DNA of 64,000 bases, taken from positions 1-64,000 of the forward strand of contig CAMWNH010000004.1 in NCBI GenBank assembly GCA_947175605.1. Direction: 5' to 3'. Position numbers and translations under genes: made by a program. The stretch comes from an uncultured Porphyromonadaceae bacterium (GTDB lineage: Bacteria; Bacteroidota; Bacteroidia; Bacteroidales; Muribaculaceae). Below, piece by piece: positions 9,164-17,185 of the stretch (position 1 is its first letter; each line of letters begins with the position of its first letter). The notes beneath the pieces were generated by a model. The model saw nothing but the letters and a program-made list of their open reading frames with translations. It ran no database searches and was not told the DNA's origin.

Positions 9164-9637
9164 CTAAAATTCAGTGAAAGCGAGGGGCAAGAGGGAGGCC
9201 ACGGAGGGAATGCGATAGACGGCGTCGGCTCCTGCGAGGAGGACCGGCACGGGACGTCCGGCGAGCACTTCATACTCAAGCAATGCCTGGCGACAGGCGC
9301 CGCAGGGGGCCGTGGGCAGGGGCGTGAACTTGCCGTCGGTGCCTCGGGCTGCTACGGCGATGCACTTGAAACGCGCGTCGGGGTACCGCGCCCCGGCATA
9401 GAAACAGGCGGAGCGCTCGGCACAGGTGCCCGAAGGATATGCCACATTTTCCTGGTTGGCACCTTCGATTATCTCGCCATTATCGAGCAGGATAGCCGCG
9501 CCGACGCGGAAATTGCTGTAGGGGGCATATGAGCGTTCGGTGGCTGCCATTGCGGCATGCACAAGCGCGCGCTCCTGCTCCGAGAGCTCCTCGGGAGCGA
9601 GCGACTGCAGGCGGAGAGTAATGTCTAATTCTTTCAT
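9164..9637 (-). CDS. cdd: Cytidine deaminase
   Basis: It deaminates cytidine and deoxycytidine in pyrimidine salvage. The 157-residue protein has both zinc-site motifs: TCAE (C72, catalytic E74) and PCGACRQ (C112, C115), so it is the homotetrameric Cys3 type. A -7 box TAAATTTG at 9645-9652 puts the expected transcription start within a few nt of the ATG. It is the first gene of a run cdd-tyrS-unknown-GH81 on the minus strand. Confidence 0.95.
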   Translation of the reverse strand: MKELDITLRLQSLAPEELSEQERALVHAAMAATERSYAPYSNFRVGAAILLDNGEIIEGANQENVAYPSGTCAERSACFYAGARYPDARFKCIAVAARGTDGKFTPLPTAPCGACRQALLEYEVLAGRPVPVLLAGADAVYRIPSVASLLPLAFTEF

Positions 9638-9644
9638 AGCACTA

Positions 9645-9652
9645 CAAATTTA
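9645..9652 (-). promoter_or_regulatory. -7 box (TAAATTTG) of cdd
   Basis: Exact TAnnTTTG on the minus strand; its last base is 8 nt before the cdd ATG, implying a very short leader. Confidence 0.6.
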
Positions 9653-9691
9653 CGGACTTTTGGCGTTAAAATAAAAAATTGGGAGAAAAAA

Positions 9692-9723
9692 TTTTCATAA
9701 TTGGGGAAATAGCACTATTTTTG
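9692..9723 (+). promoter_or_regulatory. Promoter of the 9790 TPR gene
   Basis: -7 box TATTTTTG at 9716-9723, with a T-rich TTTT at the -33 position (9692-9695) 20 nt upstream. It lies back to back with the cdd promoter. Confidence 0.6.
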
Positions 9724-9789
9724 CAGTTCGGAAGGCTCAGGCAGGCTTCCACTCCCTTGATCGCAAACAAAAACAAAACTGACTATAAA

Positions 9790-10446
9790 ATGGAAAATAC
9801 CAAACCTCAGGCACCGCAGGGCAACAAGGACGAGATGCCCGAAGAATTCATGACTTCCGCAAAGAAGAACCAGCGCACGATGGTAGTGCTGGCTACGATG
9901 CTTGTTGTATGTGCCATCGCCGCCTGCGTGTGGATCTTCATCCAGCAGAACGGCAACGCCAAGGCCGATGAGAAGATCGCCCTTGCCGACATCGAACAGA
10001 ACGACTCCATCGCTACCGAGCTTTATGCCGAAGCAGCCAAGGCCGGCTACAAGAGCGGTAATCGCGCCAAGGTGGAAATGGGTATCCGCCTCTACCGTCA
10101 GGGCAAGTATGAGGAAGCCATCAAATATCTCGACGACGCTTCCATCAGCGATAAAATCGTGGCTGCCGGCGTGGAAGCCCTGCAGGGCGACTGCTACGTG
10201 AACCTCGAGCAGTACGACAAGGCTCTCTCCTGCTATGACAAGGCAATCTCGAAGGCCGACAAGAATCCGCAGATCGTGCCTCTGATGCTTGTTAAGAAGG
10301 CCAACATCTATCGTGCGCAGGGCAACTTCAGCGCCGAGGCCAAGGCCTACAAGACTATCCTGGACGAATATCCCGAATACGTGCAGGGCTCGCAGACGGA
10401 CATCCGCAAGTACTACGAGCGCGCCGAAGCCCAGGCATCCAAGTAA
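9790..10446 (+). CDS. Membrane-anchored tetratricopeptide repeat protein
   Basis: A 218-residue protein with a charged N-terminal tail, one transmembrane helix (about residues 31-51) and a soluble C-terminal part. The soluble part carries TPR-like helices (GIRLYRQGKYEEAIKYL, GDCYVNLEQYDKALSCYDKAI, KANIYRAQGNFSAEAKAYKTIL). The architecture resembles YfgM-type anchored TPR proteins of the envelope, but the partner is unknown. The ATG at 9790 (MENTKPQ) is chosen because the promoter at 9716-9723 would place any earlier start at or before the transcription start. Confidence 0.85.
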   Translation: MENTKPQAPQGNKDEMPEEFMTSAKKNQRTMVVLATMLVVCAIAACVWIFIQQNGNAKADEKIALADIEQNDSIATELYAEAAKAGYKSGNRAKVEMGIRLYRQGKYEEAIKYLDDASISDKIVAAGVEALQGDCYVNLEQYDKALSCYDKAISKADKNPQIVPLMLVKKANIYRAQGNFSAEAKAYKTILDEYPEYVQGSQTDIRKYYERAEAQASK

Positions 10447-10492
10447 TCAGGCGCGGCACAATGGCCGCATATCACACTCATACCGACACCTT

Positions 10493-10532
10493 AGGGGCTG
10501 TATCAAAACACTGCGTTTTTGACACAGCCCCT
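10493..10532. terminator. Inverted repeat (GGCTGTGTC-type hairpin) between the TPR gene and lepB
   Basis: Arms 10493-10508 and 10517-10532 are 16 nt each and complementary except for one position, with an 8-nt loop; the T-run lies inside the right arm. It resembles the hairpins at 47597-47631 and 51922-51959 (shared core CTGTGTC/GACACAG). No -7 box is visible between it and lepB, so it may be a leaky terminator or attenuator. Confidence 0.55.
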
Positions 10533-10554
10533 TCCGCAATACTCCGAAATCATC

Positions 10555-12003
10555 ATGACATTTAACGAGCGTCTGAAAGCCGTGCGCACCTCCCGCTGGG
10601 TGCGATTCGCAATAGTTAGCATCATCTTTTTCCTATGGGTGGCCTGGCTGGGCAACTGGTGGGTGGCCCTCGCGTGGATTTTGCTGTTCGACATCTACAT
10701 CACGGGCTATATCCCATTCACCGCCTGGAAAAAGAGCAAGAACAAGGCTTTCCGCTCCGTGATGAGCTGGGTGGACGCAATCGTGTACGCCCTCATACTG
10801 GTGTATTTCGTGTTCGCGTTCATAGGCCAGAACTATCAGATCCCGTCGAGCTCGCTGGAGAAGACACTGCTCACGGGCGACTATCTGTGGGTGAATAAGT
10901 TTGTCTATGGTCCGCGCGTGCCTATGACGCCGGTTCACTTTCCGCTGGTTCACAACCGCCTCCCCATTCTCAACACCAACAGCTATCTCGAGACGCCTTC
11001 CCTCCCATACCATCGCCTCAAGGGGCTGCGTAATGTGGAGGAAGGGGACATCGTGGTGTTCAATTTCCCGGCGGGCGACAGCGTGGCCACCAAGTTTGAG
11101 GACACTCCGGAGTACTACGAAAGCATGGTGCGCAAATACGGTCGCGAAACCATCAAGGCAAATCCGGAGACCTTCGGCAAGGTCATCTTCCGCCCCGTGG
11201 ACAGGCGTCAGAACTTCGTGAAGCGCGCCGTGGGACTGCCCGGCCAACGCATCCGCATCTCGGGCGATACAATCTACATCGACGGCAGGGCCCGCGAATT
11301 CCCGAAGGACGTGCAGTTCAACTATCTCGTAGCTTCCTCGCGCCCCATTGACGATGACCTCGCACACAAATACGGCATAAATTTCACGGACGTATTCCCT
11401 CTGCAGAGCGAGATGGCGGCGCAGGCTGCAGGCATCTTCGGGGACGAAGCTCCCGCGGGCGCGCACTTCTACGTGATGCCGCTCACATCGGGCATGATCG
11501 AAAGCATGAGTGCCGACGGCGTGCTGGGTGCTTACGTGAAATACAACGATCTGCTTTCGAGCTCCTACCCCGTGTCCAACGACTACATTTTCCCGGAGGG
11601 AGTGGCCTCAAAATGGACTCTCTCCAACTACGGCGGGAGTCGTGGCCTCCTTATTCCCGCCAAGGGCATGACCGTGAAGCTGGACCATGAGGCTTGGCTG
11701 ACATATCACCGTGCGATCCGAAACTACGAGGGACATACGGATGCTTATTGGGACGACGAAAGCGGTAAGGCGATAATCGACGGCAAGCCTGCAGACACCT
11801 ATACCTTCGCCATGGACTACTACTTCATGATGGGCGATAACCGCGACAACTCACAGGACTCGCGTTTCTGGGGCTTCGTTCCCGAGGACCACATCATAGG
11901 CACTCCGATTCTGGTGCTGGCTTCATTCGACATGCAGCGCAGCTTCCTGGACGGCAAGATACGCTGGAACCGCATACTGCGCGACGCCAATCCCGACAAA
12001 TGA
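10555..12003 (+). CDS. lepB: Signal peptidase I (long Bacteroidetes type)
   Basis: It removes signal peptides at the periplasmic face of the inner membrane. The 482-residue protein has hydrophobic N-terminal segments (about 17-50 and 72-92). The catalytic serine motif is IPSSSLEKTL (Ser100), the catalytic lysine motif is FVKRAVGLPGQ, and the conserved box is MGDNRDNSQDSR. The roughly 150-residue insert relative to E. coli-like cores is usual in Bacteroidetes LepB. ATG 10555 (MTFNERLK) is preferred to an upstream ATG inside the hairpin region. It is followed 7 bp later by a WbqC-like gene, a common Bacteroidales neighbour. Confidence 0.93.
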   Translation: MTFNERLKAVRTSRWVRFAIVSIIFFLWVAWLGNWWVALAWILLFDIYITGYIPFTAWKKSKNKAFRSVMSWVDAIVYALILVYFVFAFIGQNYQIPSSSLEKTLLTGDYLWVNKFVYGPRVPMTPVHFPLVHNRLPILNTNSYLETPSLPYHRLKGLRNVEEGDIVVFNFPAGDSVATKFEDTPEYYESMVRKYGRETIKANPETFGKVIFRPVDRRQNFVKRAVGLPGQRIRISGDTIYIDGRAREFPKDVQFNYLVASSRPIDDDLAHKYGINFTDVFPLQSEMAAQAAGIFGDEAPAGAHFYVMPLTSGMIESMSADGVLGAYVKYNDLLSSSYPVSNDYIFPEGVASKWTLSNYGGSRGLLIPAKGMTVKLDHEAWLTYHRAIRNYEGHTDAYWDDESGKAIIDGKPADTYTFAMDYYFMMGDNRDNSQDSRFWGFVPEDHIIGTPILVLASFDMQRSFLDGKIRWNRILRDANPDK

Positions 12004-12010
12004 TATTCTG

Positions 12011-12628
12011 ATGGAATCGTGTCCGCTGACCGTATTCGACGGAGCTGCCGCGGCTGCCCCCAGGCTATTCGCTTCGGCGGGATGGTATGCCGCTCTTGCG
12101 CAATATGCCCGCAGCGGCATGGACTTCGACATGCGATATGACAAGCGTCTGAAGAGCACCCATCGCTTCACAATCGCCGACCACGGACAGCGGCGCGACC
12201 TGACCATCCCCGTATCTCGCCCGGAAGGGGGATTCGCCAGCGGGCGCCTCACATGGGGCGACATCCTGCTGAGCGCCCACGGCCGATGGTGGGAAACCAT
12301 CCCGACGGCATTGGAAAGCGCATACGGGCGCACTCCTTTTTTCGAGCACTGCATGCCCAAGTTCGCACACCTTTTCCGTGAGCCGACTCCGGGTGCGCGT
12401 CTCTGCGAACTTCTGACCGATGCGGATGCAGTGATTCGCGATATTTTAGGGCTGCCGGAGGCTTGCCACACGCTCCCTTCCGACGCCGCGGACCTGCGGC
12501 ACATTCCGGCCGATGCTCCTGCGCCGGAGGAGTATTGGCAGGTCCAGGGCGAGCCCTTCATCCCCGGCCTGAGCATTCTGGACCTCATCTTCAACGAAGG
12601 CCCCGAAGCCCGCTTCCGACTGGGATAA
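12011..12628 (+). CDS. WbqC-like family protein
   Basis: A 205-residue cytoplasmic protein with features of the WbqC family (linked in some bacteria to O-antigen synthesis, biochemical role unsettled): an RLKSTHRFTIAD-like strand block, L-x-IPV, HGRWWETIPTALESAYGRTPFFEHCMPKF, and the C-terminal PEEYWQVQGEPFIPGLSILDLIFNEGP. That last phrase (F-x-P-x-LSILDLIFN-x-GP) is the most recognisable. It follows lepB by 7 bp and is probably in the same operon. Its last 183 bp are covered antisense by the run-on end of the ATPase ORF. Confidence 0.82.
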   Translation: MESCPLTVFDGAAAAAPRLFASAGWYAALAQYARSGMDFDMRYDKRLKSTHRFTIADHGQRRDLTIPVSRPEGGFASGRLTWGDILLSAHGRWWETIPTALESAYGRTPFFEHCMPKFAHLFREPTPGARLCELLTDADAVIRDILGLPEACHTLPSDAADLRHIPADAPAPEEYWQVQGEPFIPGLSILDLIFNEGPEARFRLG

Positions 12629-13789
12629 CTCCATTAGCCATCTTGGGATATCCACAATCCTTACGCCCTCGTAATCTGTCTCTTCGTTGCGCGTCCGAGC
12701 AAGCAGCAATTTAGGGTACGCGTCGCGTATCTGCAATAATGGCGCCACCTCTCTTTTGAAAGTTGTCTCGCCTGCGATGTCATCGCTTACCTGAATATAT
12801 AGTTTATCGCTGCCTTTCATGGCCACAAAATCAATCTCTTTTTGGTATAATTTACCGACATATACCTCGTACCCCCTACGCAGCAACTCAATGAATACGA
12901 TATTTTCAAGCATTCGCCCCCAATCCATATTTCTTTTGCCAAGTTCGGCAAAGCGCATCCCGGTGTCTGCAATATAATACTTATTCAATGATTGCAGATA
13001 GGTCTTCCCCTTTACATCGTAGCGTTTTGCTTCATAAAAAACAAAGGCATTGCAAAGATATTCTATATAATTGCCCACCGTCGTGTGATTCGCAGTCATG
13101 CCATCTTTTGCAAGCTCATTACAGATATTGCGCGACGACGATACGTTGCTGATATTATCCATAAGATAATGACTTAAGCGTTTCATCATTGTAGCATTTC
13201 CAAGCCTGTACTTTTCAACAAGATCCCGTATCAGGATTGTCTCATATACATCCCGTATGTACTTAGCCCTATCTGCCTGCCGTGAATAAGGATAAGAACC
13301 GGACATACCCCCTACCTGAATATAATTTGTGAAGGCGGTCTGAATATCGTCATCAACCGCTATGTCAAAATATGTACAGTATTCTTTAAAACTTAAAGGA
13401 AAAACGTGTATCACTATGTGACGTCCTGTAAACAACGTAGCAAGATCACTACTAAGGAGGAAAGCATTGGAACCGGTAAGATAAATATCAAATTTTTCTT
13501 CCGAATGAAGACTGTTTACAACGAGTTCAAAGCCCTTGCACATTTGCACCTCGTCTATCATAAGATAGTTGACGACTCCCTCTTTATACATACCTTCCAC
13601 ATATTCATTCAGCGAATGATATTCCTTAAGTTTTTCAAAACGTAGTTTTGTCAGGTCAATCTCAATTACATTGGCCGAAGGGTCTGAACTACGTATATAG
13701 TCGGCAAAGGCGGACAGTAATTTTGATTTCCCGGAACGTCTTATCCCCGTTATAATCTTAACATCGGGAGTGTTCATAACACTCCTCAT
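12446..13789 (-). CDS. AAA/DUF4143-type ATPase, probably decaying (nonsense codon upstream, native stop lost)
   Basis: A P-loop ATPase of the large AAA_14 + DUF4143 family common as accessory genes in gut Bacteroidales; cellular role unknown. Walker A GIRRSGKS is at residues 15-22 and Walker B YLMIDEVQ at 75-82; the C-terminal DUF4143 part includes YIADTGMRF and EIDFVAMKG. Two defects are visible. Upstream in frame, from a GTG at 13825, the codons read VKLIDRPLYFS, then TAA at 13790-13792, then MRSVMNTPDVKIITG; family members have an uninterrupted RPxY-x11-VKxxTG there. At the other end family-like sequence stops near IVDIPRWL and the frame runs on antisense into wbqC. It is AT-rich compared with its neighbours, suggesting acquisition. 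The ATG at 13789 may restart translation. Confidence 0.75.
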   Translation of the reverse strand: MRSVMNTPDVKIITGIRRSGKSKLLSAFADYIRSSDPSANVIEIDLTKLRFEKLKEYHSLNEYVEGMYKEGVVNYLMIDEVQMCKGFELVVNSLHSEEKFDIYLTGSNAFLLSSDLATLFTGRHIVIHVFPLSFKEYCTYFDIAVDDDIQTAFTNYIQVGGMSGSYPYSRQADRAKYIRDVYETILIRDLVEKYRLGNATMMKRLSHYLMDNISNVSSSRNICNELAKDGMTANHTTVGNYIEYLCNAFVFYEAKRYDVKGKTYLQSLNKYYIADTGMRFAELGKRNMDWGRMLENIVFIELLRRGYEVYVGKLYQKEIDFVAMKGSDKLYIQVSDDIAGETTFKREVAPLLQIRDAYPKLLLARTRNEETDYEGVRIVDIPRWLMELSQSEAGFGAFVEDEVQNAQAGDEGLALDLPILLRRRSIGRNVPQVRGVGRERVASLRQP

Positions 13790-13825
13790 TTAACTGAAAT
13801 ACAATGGCCTATCTATGAGTTTCAC
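13790..13825 (-). pseudogene. Severed N terminus of the ATPase
   Basis: Eleven in-frame codons (VKLIDRPLYFS) followed by TAA at 13790-13792, directly abutting the downstream ATG. Spacing and residues fit the N-terminal RPxYxxxL segment of DUF4143 ATPases, so the TAA looks like a point nonsense change, for example from CAA. Confidence 0.55.
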
Positions 13826-13874
13826 AACAATATGATTTACAAATTATAAAAAAATTCATTTTTGGACATCTGTG

Positions 13875-13882
13875 CAAATATA
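13875..13882 (-). promoter_or_regulatory. -7 box (TATATTTG) upstream of the ATPase
   Basis: Exact TAnnTTTG on the minus strand, about 50 nt before the putative original GTG start at 13825. The rest of 13826-14038 holds no gene, only this box and the tRNA terminator. Confidence 0.45.
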
Positions 13883-13996
13883 CTCAAATTTCTTTTATCA
13901 TGAAATATTTCAACCGGATTAAGTACAACAACACACGCCACATCTCTATAAACGGCTTTTATTCGAATGAAAAGTACAGATAACAAAACCATAAAA

Positions 13997-14040
13997 TACA
14001 ACGCAGAGGGCTCTCCGGCGGGAGAGTCCTCTGCGTTGTA
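13997..14040 (-). terminator. Rho-independent terminator of tRNA-Leu
   Basis: Arms 13997-14016 and 14021-14040 form a 20-bp stem with one G-T pair and a GGCG loop, followed on the minus strand by TTTTATGGTTTT. The outer two bases of the stem coincide with the last two bases of the tRNA gene, so the terminator directly abuts the tRNA. Confidence 0.8.
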
Positions 14041-14120
14041 CCCGGACCCGGGATCGAACCGGGATGGGTTGCCCCAACGGTGTTTGAGACCGTCGCGTCT
14101 ACCGATTCCGCCATCCGGGC
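14039..14120 (-). tRNA. tRNA-Leu (anticodon CAA)
   Basis: The minus strand folds as a tRNA. Acceptor GCCCGGA pairs with TCCGGGT (one G-T pair); the D-arm holds TCGGTAGACGC. The anticodon stem ACGGT/ACCGT encloses loop CTCAAAC with anticodon CAA (UUG codon). It has an extended variable arm and T-arm CCCGG-TTCGATC-CCGGG. CCA is not encoded. A promoter lies at 14142-14149 and a terminator at 13997-14040, so this is a single-gene unit. Confidence 0.95.
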
Positions 14121-14141
14121 TGATGTGTCGGTATTTGCGTA

Positions 14142-14149
14142 CAAAGGTA
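14142..14149 (-). promoter_or_regulatory. -7 box (TACCTTTG) of tRNA-Leu
   Basis: Exact TAnnTTTG on the minus strand, 21 nt before the first base of the mature tRNA. Confidence 0.65.
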
Positions 14150-14213
14150 GGCGTTTTCGGGGAATCTTGCAAATTTTTCATGAGTTTTCCACTTGAAGTG
14201 CATTTCTTTTTGC

Positions 14214-14221
14214 TAATTTTG
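14214..14221 (+). promoter_or_regulatory. -7 box (TAATTTTG) of speA-truA
   Basis: Exact TAnnTTTG with a partial TTG at the -33 position (14193-14195); 42 nt before the speA ATG. Confidence 0.6.
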
Positions 14222-14263
14222 CAGTTGGAATAATTCCCACTACATTTAAGCACAGGCAGGCAA

Positions 14264-16159
14264 ATGAGAAAATGGCGCATAGATGACAGCGAAGAGCTGT
14301 ACAATGTTCGCGGCTGGGGTCGCAACTATTTTTCTATCAACGAGAAGGGCCACGTAGTAGTGACTCCTCGTCCGGACCACGCGGCCGTGGACCTCAAGGA
14401 GGTCATGGACGAGCTGCAGCTCCGCGACATTTCGGCACCGGTGCTACTGCGCTTCCCCGACATTCTTGACAATCGTATCGAGAAGATCTCGAACTGTTTC
14501 AAGGATGCATCGAAGGAGTATAAGTATGAGGCTCAAAACTTTATGATCTACCCCATCAAGGTGAATCAGATGCGCCAGGTGGTGGAGGAGATCGTGAGCT
14601 ACGGCAAGAAGTTCAACATCGGCCTGGAAGCAGGCTCGAAGCCAGAACTGCATGCCGTTCTGGCTACGAATATAGCCGAGAACGCGCTGATTATCTGCAA
14701 TGGATACAAAGACGAGGCATATATCGAACTGGCCCTGATGGCTCAAAAGATGGGTCGGCGGATATATCTTGTTGTGGAGAAGATGAATGAGCTGCGCCTG
14801 ATTGCCGAGGTGGCCAAACGACTGAAAATCGACCCGAACGTGGGAATCCGCATCAAGCTCTCGAGTATGGGCTCGGGCAAATGGAGCGAGAGCGGAGGCG
14901 ACTCGTCGAAGTTCGGTCTGAACTCTTCGGAGCTCCTTGAGGCTCTGGATTTTCTGGAGCGTCGCGAGATGAAGCATTGTCTGAAGCTCATCCACTTCCA
15001 CATTGGCAGCCAGATAAATAAAATCCGCGTGATAAAGAATGCGCTGCGCGAGGCAACGCAATTCTATGTGCAACTGTCGAAGATGGGATTCGACGTGGAG
15101 TTCATCGATATAGGCGGCGGCCTGGGCGTGGACTACGACGGCACCCGTAGCTCGTCGAGCGAAAGCTCCATGAACTATTCGATTCAGGAGTATGCCAATG
15201 ACGCGGTGTCGGCCATCGTGGACGTGTGCACGAAAAACGGGCTACGCCAGCCCAATATCATCACCGAAAGCGGACGCTCACTGACAGCGCACCACTCACT
15301 GTTGATATTCAACGTGCTGGAAACCACACAACTTCCCAAATGGAACGATGCGCACGAACTTCCAGAGGGCTCGCACGAACTTGCCGTGGAGCTTTACGAC
15401 ATCTGGGATCGCCTGGATACGAGCCGTGTGTTCGAGAGTTGGCACGATGCGCTGCAGATTCGCGAGGAGGCTCTCGAGCGCTTCAGCCTCGGCCTACTCG
15501 ACCTGCGCACGCGCGCCCAGATCGAGAAACTCTTCTGGAGCATCGCCCGCGAGGTGGGCGATATCGCAGCCTCGATGAAGCATGTGCCGGAGGACCTGCG
15601 CAAGATTTCGAAGATGATTCCGGACAAGTACTTCTGCAATTTCTCGCTCTTCCAATCGCTCCCCGACACCTGGGCTATTGACCAGATATTCCCCATAATG
15701 CCCATCTCGCGCCTGGACGAAAAGCCCACGCGCACCTGCACCATTCAGGACATTACCTGCGACAGCGATGGCAAGATCGCCAACTTCATTTCATCGCACG
15801 GCACGGTGCCCGCCCTGCCCGTGCACAAGCTACAGCCCGGGGAGACATACTATATCGGAGTTTTCCTTGTGGGTGCTTATCAGGAAATTCTGGGCGACAT
15901 GCACAATCTGTTCGGCGACACGAACGCAGTGCACATCAGCGTGCTTAAGGACCGCTACGAAATCGAGCAGATTATCGAGGGCGAGACCGTGGATGAGGTT
16001 CTGGACTATGTCCAGTTCAATGCGAAGAAGCTTGTGCGCAACGTCGAAGCCTGGGTGACGGCTTCGATGAAAGCGGGACGCATCACGCCCGAGGAGGGCC
16101 GAAACTTCATCAGCACCTATCGTGCGGGGCTATTCGGATATACATATCTCGAGAGCTGA
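14264..16159 (+). CDS. speA: Biosynthetic arginine decarboxylase
   Basis: It converts arginine to agmatine, the entry to polyamine synthesis. The 631-residue protein begins with MRKWRIDDSEELYNVRGWG, the characteristic N terminus of SpeA. The PLP lysine is K99 in YPIKVNQ, and the alanine-racemase-like barrel contains HFHIGSQ and FIDIGGGLGVDYDG. ESGRSLTAHH and the C-terminal GDTNAVHI are also typical. Length fits the family (about 630-660). The stop codon overlaps the truA start (TGATG), so the two are translationally coupled. Confidence 0.96.
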   Translation: MRKWRIDDSEELYNVRGWGRNYFSINEKGHVVVTPRPDHAAVDLKEVMDELQLRDISAPVLLRFPDILDNRIEKISNCFKDASKEYKYEAQNFMIYPIKVNQMRQVVEEIVSYGKKFNIGLEAGSKPELHAVLATNIAENALIICNGYKDEAYIELALMAQKMGRRIYLVVEKMNELRLIAEVAKRLKIDPNVGIRIKLSSMGSGKWSESGGDSSKFGLNSSELLEALDFLERREMKHCLKLIHFHIGSQINKIRVIKNALREATQFYVQLSKMGFDVEFIDIGGGLGVDYDGTRSSSSESSMNYSIQEYANDAVSAIVDVCTKNGLRQPNIITESGRSLTAHHSLLIFNVLETTQLPKWNDAHELPEGSHELAVELYDIWDRLDTSRVFESWHDALQIREEALERFSLGLLDLRTRAQIEKLFWSIAREVGDIAASMKHVPEDLRKISKMIPDKYFCNFSLFQSLPDTWAIDQIFPIMPISRLDEKPTRTCTIQDITCDSDGKIANFISSHGTVPALPVHKLQPGETYYIGVFLVGAYQEILGDMHNLFGDTNAVHISVLKDRYEIEQIIEGETVDEVLDYVQFNAKKLVRNVEAWVTASMKAGRITPEEGRNFISTYRAGLFGYTYLES

Positions 16160-16962
16160 TGCAGCGATATTTTATCGATCTGGCCTATCTGGGAAGCCCG
16201 TTCCACGGGTGGCAGGTGCAACCGGGGGCTGTGAGCGTGCAGGAGATTCTGGAGAAAGCTCTGGGGACGCTGATGCGCGTGCCACGCGTGGCTGTGACGG
16301 GAGCCGGTCGCACCGATGCGGGCGTAAACGCCCGACGCATGATAGCCCACGTGGACCTGCCGGACGACTTCATTCCTGATGCAGAATTCCTGCGTCGCCT
16401 CAATGCCATCACAGGGCGCTCGATAGCTGTGCGCTCGTTCACCCCCGTCGCCCCCGATGCTCATGCCCGCTTCGACGCCACCGAGCGCACATATCGCTAT
16501 TTCGTGCATACGGTCGATGATCCCTTTGCCGAACCGGGTCGTCTATCATGGCGCGCCTGCGGACCTGCGCTCGATTTCGAAGCCATGAATCGTGCAGCAA
16601 GCCTTATTCTCGGCCGGCGCGACTTCACGTCCTTCTCCAAGCTGCACACGGATGTCAAGACCAATATCTGCGATTTGCGCGCGGCGCGGTGGATCCCTAT
16701 CGACGGGCAGCCGGGCCACTGGTACTTCGAAATAAGAGCCGACCGCTTCCTGCGCAACATGGTGCGTGCCGTGGTGGGCACACTCATCAGCGTAGGCCGC
16801 GGGAAAATGGCTCCTGAAGACATCCTCAAAGTATTGGAGGCAAAAGACAGAAGCTCCGCCGGCACCAGCATGCCCGGCGAAGCCCTATTCCTCTGGGATG
16901 TAAAGTATCCTTACTACACCGCCCCCACCGGGATCGTAGGCCTCCGGCCTGCGGGTAACTGA
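16159..16962 (+). CDS. truA: tRNA pseudouridine(38-40) synthase TruA, C terminus rewritten by a REP element
   Basis: It makes pseudouridine at positions 38-40 of the tRNA anticodon arm. The 267-residue protein has the catalytic aspartate D53 in GRTDAGVNA, and the family blocks FHGWQ, TYRYFVH and FLRNMVRAVVGTLI. Family-like sequence ends at LFLWDVKYP. The final codons, reading GIVGLRPAGN, are encoded by a palindromic REP copy (16931-16953), which also leads into the stop codon. The ATG overlaps the speA stop by one base. Confidence 0.94.
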   Translation: MQRYFIDLAYLGSPFHGWQVQPGAVSVQEILEKALGTLMRVPRVAVTGAGRTDAGVNARRMIAHVDLPDDFIPDAEFLRRLNAITGRSIAVRSFTPVAPDAHARFDATERTYRYFVHTVDDPFAEPGRLSWRACGPALDFEAMNRAASLILGRRDFTSFSKLHTDVKTNICDLRAARWIPIDGQPGHWYFEIRADRFLRNMVRAVVGTLISVGRGKMAPEDILKVLEAKDRSSAGTSMPGEALFLWDVKYPYYTAPTGIVGLRPAGN

Positions 16963-16968
16963 AGAGAA
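16931..16968 (+). repeat. REP-A copy 1 (in the truA 3' end)
   Basis: 16931-16953 is the reverse complement of the consensus CGCAGGCCGGAGGCCTACG + ATCC. Its 3' part together with following bases (16938-16968) recurs identically over 31 bp at 16996-17026. Confidence 0.85.
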
Positions 16969-16992
16969 GACAGGACGGCTCCTGCTCGGGAG

Positions 16993-17026
16993 CGCAGGCC
17001 TCCGGCCTGCGGGTAACTGAAGAGAA
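16993..17026 (+). repeat. REP-A copy 2
   Basis: Contains the core GGCCTCCGGCCTGCG plus the trailing GGTAACTGAAGAGAA; identical to copy 1 over 16996-17026 and 58 bp downstream of it. Confidence 0.85.
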
Positions 17027-17091
17027 TATAGGGTCGCTTCTGCCCAGAATCCCAGCCTCCCTGATATGAGTTTGAAGAATATTTAATTAGG

Positions 17092-17114
17092 CGCAGGCTG
17101 GAGGCCTACGATCC
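17092..17114 (-). repeat. REP-A copy 3 (opposite orientation)
   Basis: Consensus CGCAGGCCGGAGGCCTACG + ATCC with one substitution, in the orientation opposite to copies 1 and 2. A degenerate copy lies at 17124-17146. Confidence 0.8.
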
Positions 17115-17151
17115 AGTTTTTTGCTGGCCGGGGCCCTACTATCGACTTTTT

Positions 17152-17174
17152 CGCAGGCCGGAGGCCTACGATCC
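17152..17174 (-). repeat. REP-A copy 4
   Basis: Exact consensus, ending 12 bp before the RAYT stop codon region. Confidence 0.85.
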
Positions 17175-17185
17175 CAAGGGGTGGA

